From contig MKVB01000006.1 of assembly GCA_001899085.1 (NCBI GenBank), positions 99,537 to 163,536 of the forward strand: 64,000 nucleotides of DNA, given 5' to 3'. The translations under genes and the position numbers were made by a program. Shown in pieces: positions 37,418-45,679 of this stretch. This stretch comes from Devosia sp. 66-14. Its GTDB lineage: Bacteria; Pseudomonadota; Alphaproteobacteria; Rhizobiales; Devosiaceae. Every line of letters starts with the position of its first letter. The first letter of the stretch is position 1. Under the pieces are notes generated by a model, which was given only the letters and a program-made list of their open reading frames with translations, was not told the DNA's origin and did no database searches.

Positions 37418-39523
37418 ATGGTTGTTGCGAGGGGCGCGGGCCGCCTGATCGCTACAGGAGTTGTCGCCCTTGGCGTGCTCGGCGCAGCAATGCTGCCGAT
37501 CCTCTTGTCACGCGCCAACGACTCGACCAGTGCCGACGTGGTGGTGCCAGTCGCCCGCCAACCGCTGGCACCTGCAGTGCAGGCCTCGCTGGTCGACCCC
37601 GTCACCACCGGTTCGATCGAGAACAAGGCACCGGCGAGCGCGCCTGTCGCGTCCGGCAAGTTCACCCAGGCGCTTGAACTGCTCAGCGACGGCAAGCAGC
37701 CGGAGGCGTATGAGCTGGCGCGTGGCCTCACCAACACAGCGGAGCGTCGCGCCGTGCAATGGGCGGCGATCTATTACGGCAATGGTGGTGTGCCTGCCGC
37801 CTCGGTGCAGCGCTTCATGGCCGATGCGCCGGATTTCGCCACCGGCGCCGTGTTCAGGACCCGGCTTGAGCAGGCCCTGATGCGCGAGAATGCCGATGGC
37901 CCGACGCTGATCAAGCAACTGGGCGGCGCCATGCCCAACACGCTCACGGCGCAGGTCGCGCTGGCCCAGGCCTATCTGGCGAGTGGCCAGAAGGATCGCG
38001 CCACTCGCATCGCCCGCTCCATCTGGACCGAGAACTTTCTCGACAAGGCCACCGAGGCCAGCGTGCTGGACAAGCTGGGCAGCCTCATCGATCGAGACGC
38101 GCATTGGGCTCGTGCCGTGCACCTGATGATGCACGATCGCGCCAGCGGCGTTGAGCGACTGATGCAGTACATGACACCGGCGCAGAAGTCCCTGGCGGTC
38201 GCCCGCAATGCCGTGTCGCGCAACGCCAAGGACGCCAAGAAGCTGCTCGACGCAGTCGATCCTTCGATGCGCAGCGATTCGGTCTATCAGTTCAGCCGGG
38301 CGCAGCGGGCCCGGCAGTTCGAACTGTGGGACGACGCGATCAACTGGCTCGACAAGGCCAAGGGCATCCCGCCCGACGCCGAGGAGTTCTGGTACGAGCG
38401 CCGAGCCCTCGCCCGCCAGCTGCTGGCGCTGGGCGAGGTGAAGCGCGCCTATCGCGCTGCCGACGGCTACCGCGAAGGTCCGGAAGGCCGGCTGGTTGAA
38501 GCGCATTTCCACGCCGGCTGGATTGCGCTGGCGTTTCTCAAGGATGCCAAAGCCGCCGCGCCGCATTTCGAGGAGATGACGAAACACTCGACGCTGCCGG
38601 ACTCCGTCACGCAGGCCAATTACTGGCTTGGTCGCGCCCGACAGGCGCTGGGCGACGAGGCGGGCGCCAAGGAGGCGTTCAGCAAGGCGGCCGCCTTCGG
38701 AACGATCTATTATGGCCAGCTGGCCCGCTCGGCCCTCGGCGAGACGTCGACCGAACTGCGCGATATGCCGGCCTGGAAGGAGGCCGAGGCCGGCTTCGAG
38801 AGCCGCGAACTGGTGCGCGCCGTGCGGGCCCTGGCCGATAACGGCCACAAGGAACTGGCGATTCCCCTGCTCCGCAGCTTCGCCGACAGTTTCACCGACG
38901 GCGCCGACCTGCTGCTCGCGGCGCGCCTCGCCCAGACGCTCGAAGCCCACCACCTGGCCATTGCCATCGCCGATACCGCGGAGAAGCGCGGCATCCCGCT
39001 CGACCTGTTCAACTTCCCCAAGGACGGCCTGCCCAGCACCAAGCTGGCGTCGATGGACCATGCCGCGATCTACGCCATTACCCGGCAGGAGAGCCGCTTC
39101 CAGGTCGATGCGATCTCATCGGCCGGCGCGCGCGGCCTGATGCAGCTGATGCCGGCGACCGCCAAGGAGACGGCCGGCAAGCTTGGGGTCAAGTATTCCG
39201 CCAGCCGCCTGACCAGCGATGCCGAGTACAACGCCCTGCTCGGCTCCACCTATCTCAAGGCGCAGCTCGAACGCTTCGACGGCTCGCTGCTGCTTGCCGC
39301 CGCCGCCTACAACGCCGGCGCCGGCAATGCCCGCAAATGGCTGAACACCTTCGGCGACCCGCGCTCGGAGGCGATCGATCCGGTAGTATGGGTGGAACTG
39401 ATCCCGGTGCAGGAAACGCGCACTTATGTGAAGCGGGTGCTGGGCAATTACCTGGTTTACCGGGCACGGCTCGGCAAGGACGACCTCAGCATTGGCGAAG
39501 CGCTGCGCAAGATCCCCGGCTGA
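37418..39523 (+). CDS. Soluble lytic murein transglycosylase
   Basis: The 701-aa periplasmic enzyme starts at ATG 37418, preceded by AGGAC at good spacing. A membrane/signal segment (LIATGVVALGVLGAAMLPIL) precedes a large helical superhelix (about residues 60-530) like the Slt70 doughnut. The C-terminal SLT domain has catalytic Glu in ITRQESRFQVDAISSAGARG and the GLMQLMPATA and AYNAGAGNA motifs. It cleaves glycan strands to anhydromuropeptides. It is divergent from dapA. The 288-base spacer contains TGGCC-AAAATGT-GGCCA (37197-37213) of unknown use. Confidence 0.92.
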   Translation: MVVARGAGRLIATGVVALGVLGAAMLPILLSRANDSTSADVVVPVARQPLAPAVQASLVDPVTTGSIENKAPASAPVASGKFTQALELLSDGKQPEAYELARGLTNTAERRAVQWAAIYYGNGGVPAASVQRFMADAPDFATGAVFRTRLEQALMRENADGPTLIKQLGGAMPNTLTAQVALAQAYLASGQKDRATRIARSIWTENFLDKATEASVLDKLGSLIDRDAHWARAVHLMMHDRASGVERLMQYMTPAQKSLAVARNAVSRNAKDAKKLLDAVDPSMRSDSVYQFSRAQRARQFELWDDAINWLDKAKGIPPDAEEFWYERRALARQLLALGEVKRAYRAADGYREGPEGRLVEAHFHAGWIALAFLKDAKAAAPHFEEMTKHSTLPDSVTQANYWLGRARQALGDEAGAKEAFSKAAAFGTIYYGQLARSALGETSTELRDMPAWKEAEAGFESRELVRAVRALADNGHKELAIPLLRSFADSFTDGADLLLAARLAQTLEAHHLAIAIADTAEKRGIPLDLFNFPKDGLPSTKLASMDHAAIYAITRQESRFQVDAISSAGARGLMQLMPATAKETAGKLGVKYSASRLTSDAEYNALLGSTYLKAQLERFDGSLLLAAAAYNAGAGNARKWLNTFGDPRSEAIDPVVWVELIPVQETRTYVKRVLGNYLVYRARLGKDDLSIGEALRKIPG

Positions 39524-39586
39524 CCGACAACAGGTGGGAACAGCGCAGCCGGTACTTGGGACGTCGCGAAAGTCTGCTATTGCTCG

Positions 39587-40531
39587 ATGATGTTCTCCCG
39601 CCCGCGCTCACTTCCGGATGATCATCGCAGCTTCGCCACCCTGCCGGTGACGCGCTATACTATCGGGCCAGCCGATGAGCAGGTGGCGGTGCACGTCTCG
39701 GGACGCCTCGCCGTAGGGCGCATACCGCTGGTCTGCGTGCCCGGCTATCAGCGCAACATGAGCGATTTCTCGGATTTTGCGAACCACTTCCATCGCGTCT
39801 ATGGCGACGATTGGCCGGTGGTTCTGATCGATCTCAAGGGGCGCGGTCGCTCCTCCGACCGAACCGACAAATCCCGCTATATCTCGACCGTCGATGCGCT
39901 CGACCTGATCCAGGTGCTGGCGGCGCTGGCCGTCGATGGCGCTATCTTCGTCGGCCAGGGCTATGGCGGCCAGGTGGTGATGGCGCTCGCCGCGGAGCGT
40001 CCGAACTTCGTTACCGGCGCCGTCCTCGTTGATGCCGGTCCGGTCTCCGATCCGCGCGGCCTCGTCCGTCTGCGCAACAACCTCAGGGACCTCGAGGGCA
40101 ACCGCTCCGAAGCGGGCTTTCGCACCATGGCGCGGCGCATGCTGGCGCCGGACTATCCGGCTGCAACGGAGGGGCTGCTCGATGTGCTCGCGGCCCGCAC
40201 CCACTATCTCGACAAGCGCAACCGGGTGCGGGCCCTGTTCGATCCGCACCTCACGGCGCTGCTCGAAGCCTTCGAGCACGACGATATCCTCGTGCCGCAA
40301 TGGCAGCTTTACGAGGCGCTGGCCAATTCGCCATTGCTGCTGATGCGGACACAACTAACCGAGCAGGTGCGCCGCGAGACCTTCGAGGAGATGCTGCGCC
40401 GCCGGCGCGATGCCGAGGGCTATGTGATCGAGGGCACCGGTTCCCCTGCCCTGCTCAACACCGCCGAAGATGTCGGCCCGATCGCCGAGTTCGTCCGGGG
40501 CCTGCTCAAGCGTCGCGCCAAGGCCGCCTGA
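39587..40531 (+). CDS. Alpha/beta hydrolase-fold protein lacking catalytic Ser and His
   Basis: The 314-aa protein has an alpha/beta-hydrolase layout: PLVCVPGYQRNMSDFSDFA (oxyanion strand), VVLIDLKGRGRSSDRTDKS, and a nucleophile elbow reading FVGQGYGGQ, where Gly125 replaces the usual serine. Near the C-terminus the expected histidine segment reads EGTGSPALLNTAEDV, with Ser instead of His. If this alignment is right, it cannot work as a serine hydrolase and may be a binding or scaffolding pseudoenzyme, or use another residue. It follows the lytic transglycosylase by 63 bases. Confidence 0.75.
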   Translation: MMFSRPRSLPDDHRSFATLPVTRYTIGPADEQVAVHVSGRLAVGRIPLVCVPGYQRNMSDFSDFANHFHRVYGDDWPVVLIDLKGRGRSSDRTDKSRYISTVDALDLIQVLAALAVDGAIFVGQGYGGQVVMALAAERPNFVTGAVLVDAGPVSDPRGLVRLRNNLRDLEGNRSEAGFRTMARRMLAPDYPAATEGLLDVLAARTHYLDKRNRVRALFDPHLTALLEAFEHDDILVPQWQLYEALANSPLLLMRTQLTEQVRRETFEEMLRRRRDAEGYVIEGTGSPALLNTAEDVGPIAEFVRGLLKRRAKAA

Positions 40532-40536
40532 AAGGC

Positions 40537-41907
40537 CTAGCTGCCCGCAGCCTTTTTGGCGCTCGCCATCGCCGCGGCGATTTCTCGCGCCTGTTCGCGC
40601 CAGTGCTCGCGGCTGATCCGCCCGGCAATGCCCAGATGCGCCTCGATCCAGCCGGCATTTTCATCGGTCAGATCGGCGATCTGATCGAAATGGTACAGGC
40701 CCAGTCGGTTCAGCGCCGTCTCGATGATCGGCAGAATGCCGATGACATGAGTCAGATCGTCCTTGGCGCCCAGGCGCGGACCGGCCAGACCGTCGGGCTT
40801 TCCCGGCGGCTCGTCGCCCCCTGCGGCGACTGCCAGCTTTACCGCCATCGCCGCCGACGACACAGCGGCACCCGAGGCGAGCACGGCCTCGTCGGCGGCA
40901 ATTTCGGGCAGCTCGACGCGGCGGGTCCTGGCCGAACTGGTACGACGCGGCGACCAGTTGCCTTCGATCGCCCGCATCGCGGCCGCCTCATCGTCCTCGA
41001 TGGTCGGATCAGGTGCTGTAGCGGCAATCGGAAGCGCAGCACTCTCAACCGCGTCAGGCCCGGCAGCTTCTGCGGCCTCCGAGGGGGCAGAGACGTCAGC
41101 GGGACTATCCTGCGGCCGTGCAACCTCGACAGCCACGTTCAAGGCAGCAAGGCCCGCGCTCTCGTCGTCGGCCGCAGCGGGCTCGTGGAGGGGCTCGTGC
41201 TGCGCCACATCGGCAATGATGTCATCCGTGATCACCGACGACTGCATTGTCTCAGGCATGTCATCGCTGGCCGCATCGGTCGTTGGATCTGCAACACTCA
41301 CGGCAACTGTCTCGGCCTCTTCAGTTTCCACTGGAGGCGTCGGGACGGTTGCGCTTCCCTGCCCGGGCTCGACCGCCGCCTTCTCGAGCGGGAATGGAAT
41401 GACCTCAGCGCTGGCGCCTGTGGCAACCGGAGCGGGCGTCGCCGTCGCTGCGGTGCGGGGGTGAGCTATGACGCGACCCGACGTGGTGGCGCCGGCGACG
41501 CGGGCCGGCCCCATCGGCTCGGCCGGCTTCAGCACAGGAGCACCGGGCAGCGGCGCGATACGGGGAATGTGGACCGCCGTCCCCACAGCGCCGGGCTTGT
41601 CGCCGGCCAACGCCAGCAAGGCTTCGGTAAAATCGGGTGCCGGGATATCGGCCGGGGCTGTCGGCGCCGGCGTCCGCACGACTTCGCCGATCACCGGCGC
41701 CGCGACCAGGGCGGGTGCCTCGACGACCTGCGGGGCCAGATCCGCCGGCGTTGGCGCTGCGCTCGCGGCAATCGCAGCCGACGGCGCTACTTTCGGTCGA
41801 ACCAACCTCTGCGCAAGCAAACGCGCCAAGGACCCGATAGTGGCTCCGCCGAGGAACGCCACCAGCAGCAGCATGGCGATCTCGAGCAGGTGGGCAGGAT
41901 TCAGCAT
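40537..41907 (-). CDS. Membrane-anchored Ala/Pro-rich protein with helix-hairpin-helix-like C-terminus
   Basis: The 456-aa protein has one N-terminal membrane helix (HLLEIAMLLLVAFLGGATIG), a long low-complexity Ala/Pro/Glu region (about residues 45-385) and a C-terminal domain LTHVIGILPIIETALNRLG then LYHFDQIADLTDENAGWIEA. That domain matches the H3TH-like module of COG3743 proteins, but the usual KGIGP turn is changed (VIGILP). Position 10 bases after the 37-aa gene and on one strand with the OmpA/BON gene makes it the third gene of an operon. DNA binding is not shown; the module may be used for protein contacts. Confidence 0.75.
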   Translation of the reverse strand: MLNPAHLLEIAMLLLVAFLGGATIGSLARLLAQRLVRPKVAPSAAIAASAAPTPADLAPQVVEAPALVAAPVIGEVVRTPAPTAPADIPAPDFTEALLALAGDKPGAVGTAVHIPRIAPLPGAPVLKPAEPMGPARVAGATTSGRVIAHPRTAATATPAPVATGASAEVIPFPLEKAAVEPGQGSATVPTPPVETEEAETVAVSVADPTTDAASDDMPETMQSSVITDDIIADVAQHEPLHEPAAADDESAGLAALNVAVEVARPQDSPADVSAPSEAAEAAGPDAVESAALPIAATAPDPTIEDDEAAAMRAIEGNWSPRRTSSARTRRVELPEIAADEAVLASGAAVSSAAMAVKLAVAAGGDEPPGKPDGLAGPRLGAKDDLTHVIGILPIIETALNRLGLYHFDQIADLTDENAGWIEAHLGIAGRISREHWREQAREIAAAMASAKKAAGS

Positions 41908-41917
41908 GGCCGCCGCC

Positions 41918-42031
41918 TCACCCCTTGCGCTTGCCGAGCGACAACCACCCGGTTCCGAGACCGACAAGCGCGGCGCCGAGCACGAACGGCCAGTAGATCT
42001 CGAGCAGGTACGTCAACGAATCCAGGGTCAT
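41918..42031 (-). CDS. 37-residue single-span membrane protein
   Basis: The short frame between the two large genes encodes MTLDSLTYLLEIYWPFVLGA then ALVGLGTGWLSLGKRKG. It has one membrane helix (about residues 12-31) and a basic cytoplasmic end (KRKG), so the orientation is probably N-out. It starts 9 bases after the OmpA/BON stop and ends 10 bases before the next start. Tight packing and clean topology argue for a real gene. No family is recognised. The nearest functional analogy is the small membrane partners ArfB/ArfC of mycobacterial OmpATb. Confidence 0.7.
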   Translation of the reverse strand: MTLDSLTYLLEIYWPFVLGAALVGLGTGWLSLGKRKG

Positions 42032-42040
42032 CGCGTCTCG

Positions 42041-45000
42041 CTACTCGTCGGCCAGGGTGAACACGATGCGACGGTTCGCCTGCTTGCCGGCCCGGGTTTC
42101 GTTGCTTGCGATCGGCAGGCTCTCGCCGTAGCCGATGGCGTAGAGACGTTCCGGACCGATGCCGCGCAGGATCAGCGCATCGACAACCGCTTCGGCACGG
42201 GACACCGACAATGCCAGGTTGGCCTCGTCCTCGCCGTCGGAGTCCGTGTGACCTTCGACATTGACGGTCGCTTCCGGACACAGGGCCAGGTCGCCCGCCA
42301 GCTCGTCAATCACGGGCAGCGACTCCTCGGCCATCCTGGCACTGCCAGACTGGAAGGTGATGGCATTGCGGGCGGCAAGCGCGCCGACCTTGTCGCGACA
42401 GACATCGAGGGGCGGCAGCAGCGTCACGCTGGTTTCCCACTGATCGAGCGCCGGCACCGCGGCAAGCGCGGTCAGCGCCGCCTGCCTGGTCGCTTCGGTT
42501 TCGGCGCGGCCGATGAATACCCATTTGTCGCCGTCGAGCCCGAACTCGCCATCGGCCAGCAGGCTCAGGGCACGGCTGCCGGCATCGGCGCTGGTGATGA
42601 AATCCGCCGGCAAGTCGGGGTTGATGGCGAGGCCTTCCGACGGCTCCGCACCGGCGATCACCGCCAGATGGCGGCGCATCGGTTCAGCCGGCACTGCCCC
42701 GGAAAAGACCACGGCCCCGCCGATCGCCTTCCTGGCGTCGAACAGATAGTTGCGCGCAACGGGGGTGACCGCTTCGGTCGCCACTGCCGCGACGTCATCG
42801 GCGGGTTGCGGGTCCGCCGGGGCAGCCTCAGCCGGTTCCGCTGGCGGTACCGGCTCGGCTGGATCGACGGCTGCCGGTTCATCCGCGGGTACCGCATCCT
42901 CTGCCACGTCAGCGGCACTCGAGTCGTCTGCTGCCGGGGTGTCTGCAGCTGCAATGTCGCCCGGCTGATCAGCAGCTGCAGCGGTTTCCGCTGGCTGCTC
43001 GGTGGCGGCCTCGGCAGTCTGCTCCACCGGGGCGGGCTCGGCTGCGGCCGGCTGTGTCGGCTCGGCGAGCGCCTGGGTCCAGCGGGCGCCGCCATCGGAG
43101 GCCGTCGCCAGCGCTGCCCGCGCCGCCTCGGCATCAGCCGGCGTCAACGGCTGCCCCGACAGCGACCAGCCTTTGCCGTCATACTTCACCTCACCGCTTT
43201 CAAGCCGCAGCAGGGCGTCGAGACCAGCGAGCGAGTCCGGGATAAAGCCTTGCGGCTCGCCTGAGCCGACAAGCGTCGTATCGCTGGCAACCTTGCCCGC
43301 GCGCACAACCGCAAAGCGGCGCACCTGCTCGGTCGGGACGTAACCGGAAAACGTCACGCTGCCGTCGGCGGCCTTGGTGGCCGACCAGACGAATGGCGTA
43401 ACCACCGGCGCCGCATCGGCGGCCTGTATGGCGACGTGCCAGGCCGAGACATCAGTCGCAGCGCGCAGTCCCGTTTCGACGGCATAGCGAGCGGTAGTGG
43501 TCGGCAACTTGCCGGTCAGCGACCAGTTGCCTGCCGATAGCGCCAGCGTGCCCTCGTCCATTGCCAGCAGGGCATCGAGCCCGGCGATCGACGCCGGGAT
43601 GAAGCCTTCCGGCGCACCGGCGCCGAGCGCCGTTCCATCGACGACTGCGCTTCCCGCATGCCCGGCGAGGTAGCGCTTCAACTGTTCGGTCGGCACGAAG
43701 CCGCCAAAGGTGACGGTGCCATTGGCCGATTTCTGCGCGCGCCAGACATAGGGATCGACCACCGGCAGTGCCGCAACCTTTGCCGCACCAGGCAGACTGA
43801 CCGCATAGGTCCAGCCGGCCGAGCGAAGACCGGTGGAGGCGAAGGCCGACTCGGCGGCGAACGCCTCTTGCGGGGTGTCGACGGCACCGCTGAGGCTCCA
43901 GCTGGCGCCATCATAGCTCACCTTGCCACTGTCGAGCAGCGCCAGGACGCCAAGCGCCTTCACCGCCGCCGCCTCGAAGTCGGCCGGATTGCCGTCGGCG
44001 ATGACCATGGTATCGGTGGCGGTCGGCAGTTGCCCAAGCAGCGCCTTCCGAACCGCAGCGCTCGGCACATAGCCCGACAGCGTGAATTGTCCGGCCGCCG
44101 TCTTCTCGGCTGCAAAGGTGAATGGTGTCGCCAAAGGCGGCTTGATGACCATACCAGCGAGGATGAGTCCCTGCGGCGCGCCGAGTTCGAGCCGCGTCTC
44201 GATGGCCGTGAAGTCGGCGACGGTTGCCGCCCGGCCTTCCACCGATATGACGGTGCCCTGGATCGACGCCTGACCTTCGCTCATCCGGCGCAACGTCTCG
44301 ATGACGAAGTCGACGCCTGACTCGAAGCGTTCCGGTGCCCCGCGCCCCAGTTCCAGGCCGGCCGCATCGACATTGTCCAGCGCTTCCAGCCGATCGCGCA
44401 GCGCCGCGTCCGGAACGAAGCCATCCAGCACGATGCCCGCCGGGCCGCGCTCGGCGCTCAGCCAATACTCGGCGACCTGCGGCGGCCCCAGCGTTACGGC
44501 AGTGCCCGAGGGGGTCATCGCGACCCGCACCGTTTCAGCAGTCGCCGTATCGGCAGGAGAGCCCGCCAGTGTTGAAGTATCGCCGGAGATATTGGCGCTA
44601 CCACTCTCCAGCTTCAGCAAATTCTGCACCAGCAGCTTGGCGGATTGAGCGAAACCAGCGGGAGCGCCTGAAGCGAGAACGAGGCTGGTGGACACCGTCC
44701 CGGCGGGAGCCAGCGCTTCGAGCTCGCGGACCAGCTCGTCGCTCGGCGTGGCGCCGGACAGAGTCAGTCGCCGGCCGTCATACTCCGCGTGCCACTCGAA
44801 TGGCGACCGCAAAGCCGGCTGCACTTCCCGATATGCCAGCTTTACCGACGCCGGCAGTTCGAGAGCGGCCACGCCTTCGAGATCCTCATAGGCCTCGGCC
44901 GACCTGGCTCGCCCGGAGATGGTCAAGTCCAGATCCGCGAGGGCGACCTCGCCTTCGTCGAGCTGGCTCGCATAGCGGAGCGCGTAGCGCGCCGCAGCAA

Positions 45001-45454
45001 TCCAGGCTGCACGATTTGGAGCGCCCGACATCGGACGGGTCTCGTCCCGCATCCCCGCGCCGGCGGCGGAAAGAATCGCAGCGCGCGCCTCCTCGTCCGG
45101 GACGCCGCCGGTCAAGGTGACGACCCCGCCGCTGACGGTAGCAATAAGTGGAAACGGGCTCACATACTCGGCGAGCACCGCGTTCGACGTCACCGAGCGC
45201 ACGCCATGCACAGCGGCAACCCTGGCGACGGCTTCATCGATCATGGCCTGGGTGGTTGCGGTGCCGGTGATGGTGGCATCGCGCATGTTGAAGCTGACTG
45301 CGGCCCACTCGTGCTCCGCGTCGGCGAGGACGGCTTCCGAACGTGCCGCGAGGTCGGGCTGGACGGCGTTGCCGCTCGTCGCGATAGCAGCGGCCGTACC
45401 GCCGATAACCGTGACGAAGGCTGGTACGCCCCAGCGCAGGAAAATGCCGCTCAT
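42041..45454 (-). CDS. Giant BON/OmpA repeat protein, inner-membrane anchored
   Basis: The 1137-aa protein begins with a membrane helix (residues 8-26), then a BON-like domain (45-95). Repeats of about 115 residues begin near 98, 217, 328, 443, 567, 686 and, after an acidic Ala/Pro linker (797-900), 901. The repeat consensus is PFxWxAxKxxxGxVTFSGYVP ... GAPEGFIxxxxAGLDALL ... WSLSG. An OmpA-like peptidoglycan-binding domain closes it (1031-1135: EGHTDSDGEDEANLALS, SRAEAV, ANRRIVF); Cys1019 and Cys1059 may form a disulphide. It likely links the inner membrane to peptidoglycan. It heads an operon with two further membrane proteins. Confidence 0.85.
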   Translation of the reverse strand: MSGIFLRWGVPAFVTVIGGTAAAIATSGNAVQPDLAARSEAVLADAEHEWAAVSFNMRDATITGTATTQAMIDEAVARVAAVHGVRSVTSNAVLAEYVSPFPLIATVSGGVVTLTGGVPDEEARAAILSAAGAGMRDETRPMSGAPNRAAWIAAARYALRYASQLDEGEVALADLDLTISGRARSAEAYEDLEGVAALELPASVKLAYREVQPALRSPFEWHAEYDGRRLTLSGATPSDELVRELEALAPAGTVSTSLVLASGAPAGFAQSAKLLVQNLLKLESGSANISGDTSTLAGSPADTATAETVRVAMTPSGTAVTLGPPQVAEYWLSAERGPAGIVLDGFVPDAALRDRLEALDNVDAAGLELGRGAPERFESGVDFVIETLRRMSEGQASIQGTVISVEGRAATVADFTAIETRLELGAPQGLILAGMVIKPPLATPFTFAAEKTAAGQFTLSGYVPSAAVRKALLGQLPTATDTMVIADGNPADFEAAAVKALGVLALLDSGKVSYDGASWSLSGAVDTPQEAFAAESAFASTGLRSAGWTYAVSLPGAAKVAALPVVDPYVWRAQKSANGTVTFGGFVPTEQLKRYLAGHAGSAVVDGTALGAGAPEGFIPASIAGLDALLAMDEGTLALSAGNWSLTGKLPTTTARYAVETGLRAATDVSAWHVAIQAADAAPVVTPFVWSATKAADGSVTFSGYVPTEQVRRFAVVRAGKVASDTTLVGSGEPQGFIPDSLAGLDALLRLESGEVKYDGKGWSLSGQPLTPADAEAARAALATASDGGARWTQALAEPTQPAAAEPAPVEQTAEAATEQPAETAAAADQPGDIAAADTPAADDSSAADVAEDAVPADEPAAVDPAEPVPPAEPAEAAPADPQPADDVAAVATEAVTPVARNYLFDARKAIGGAVVFSGAVPAEPMRRHLAVIAGAEPSEGLAINPDLPADFITSADAGSRALSLLADGEFGLDGDKWVFIGRAETEATRQAALTALAAVPALDQWETSVTLLPPLDVCRDKVGALAARNAITFQSGSARMAEESLPVIDELAGDLALCPEATVNVEGHTDSDGEDEANLALSVSRAEAVVDALILRGIGPERLYAIGYGESLPIASNETRAGKQANRRIVFTLADE

Positions 45455-45621
45455 GCCGCCCCCGGATCAATCAAAACTGCCGGCGCGACGCCGACGACGA
45501 GCCATAGCGCCAATCACTGAATCGGAGAAGTGCGTCAACGCCACTGACAATTACCGAATGTCAGGATGAACGGATAAATGAGGCCAAATGAACGAAACCT
45601 GACGGCTTCGTGATCAGTGCC

Positions 45622-45657
45622 AAAAAACAGAAAGGCCCGGCTGACGCCGGGCCTTTC
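45622..45657 (-). terminator. Terminator of the porin gene
   Basis: On the minus strand GAAAGGCCCGGC, loop GTCA, GCCGGGCCTTTC and then TGTTTTTT. The 12-bp stem is perfect, 23 bases after the porin stop. It insulates the downstream OmpA/BON operon from strong porin transcription. Confidence 0.92.
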
Positions 45658-45679
45658 CAATCCGATTGGGCCGTAAGGC

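Noticed and set aside
37508-39061. Long minus-strand frame opposite the lytic transglycosylase
   Set aside because: No domain, no ribosome site, and the sense gene is complete.
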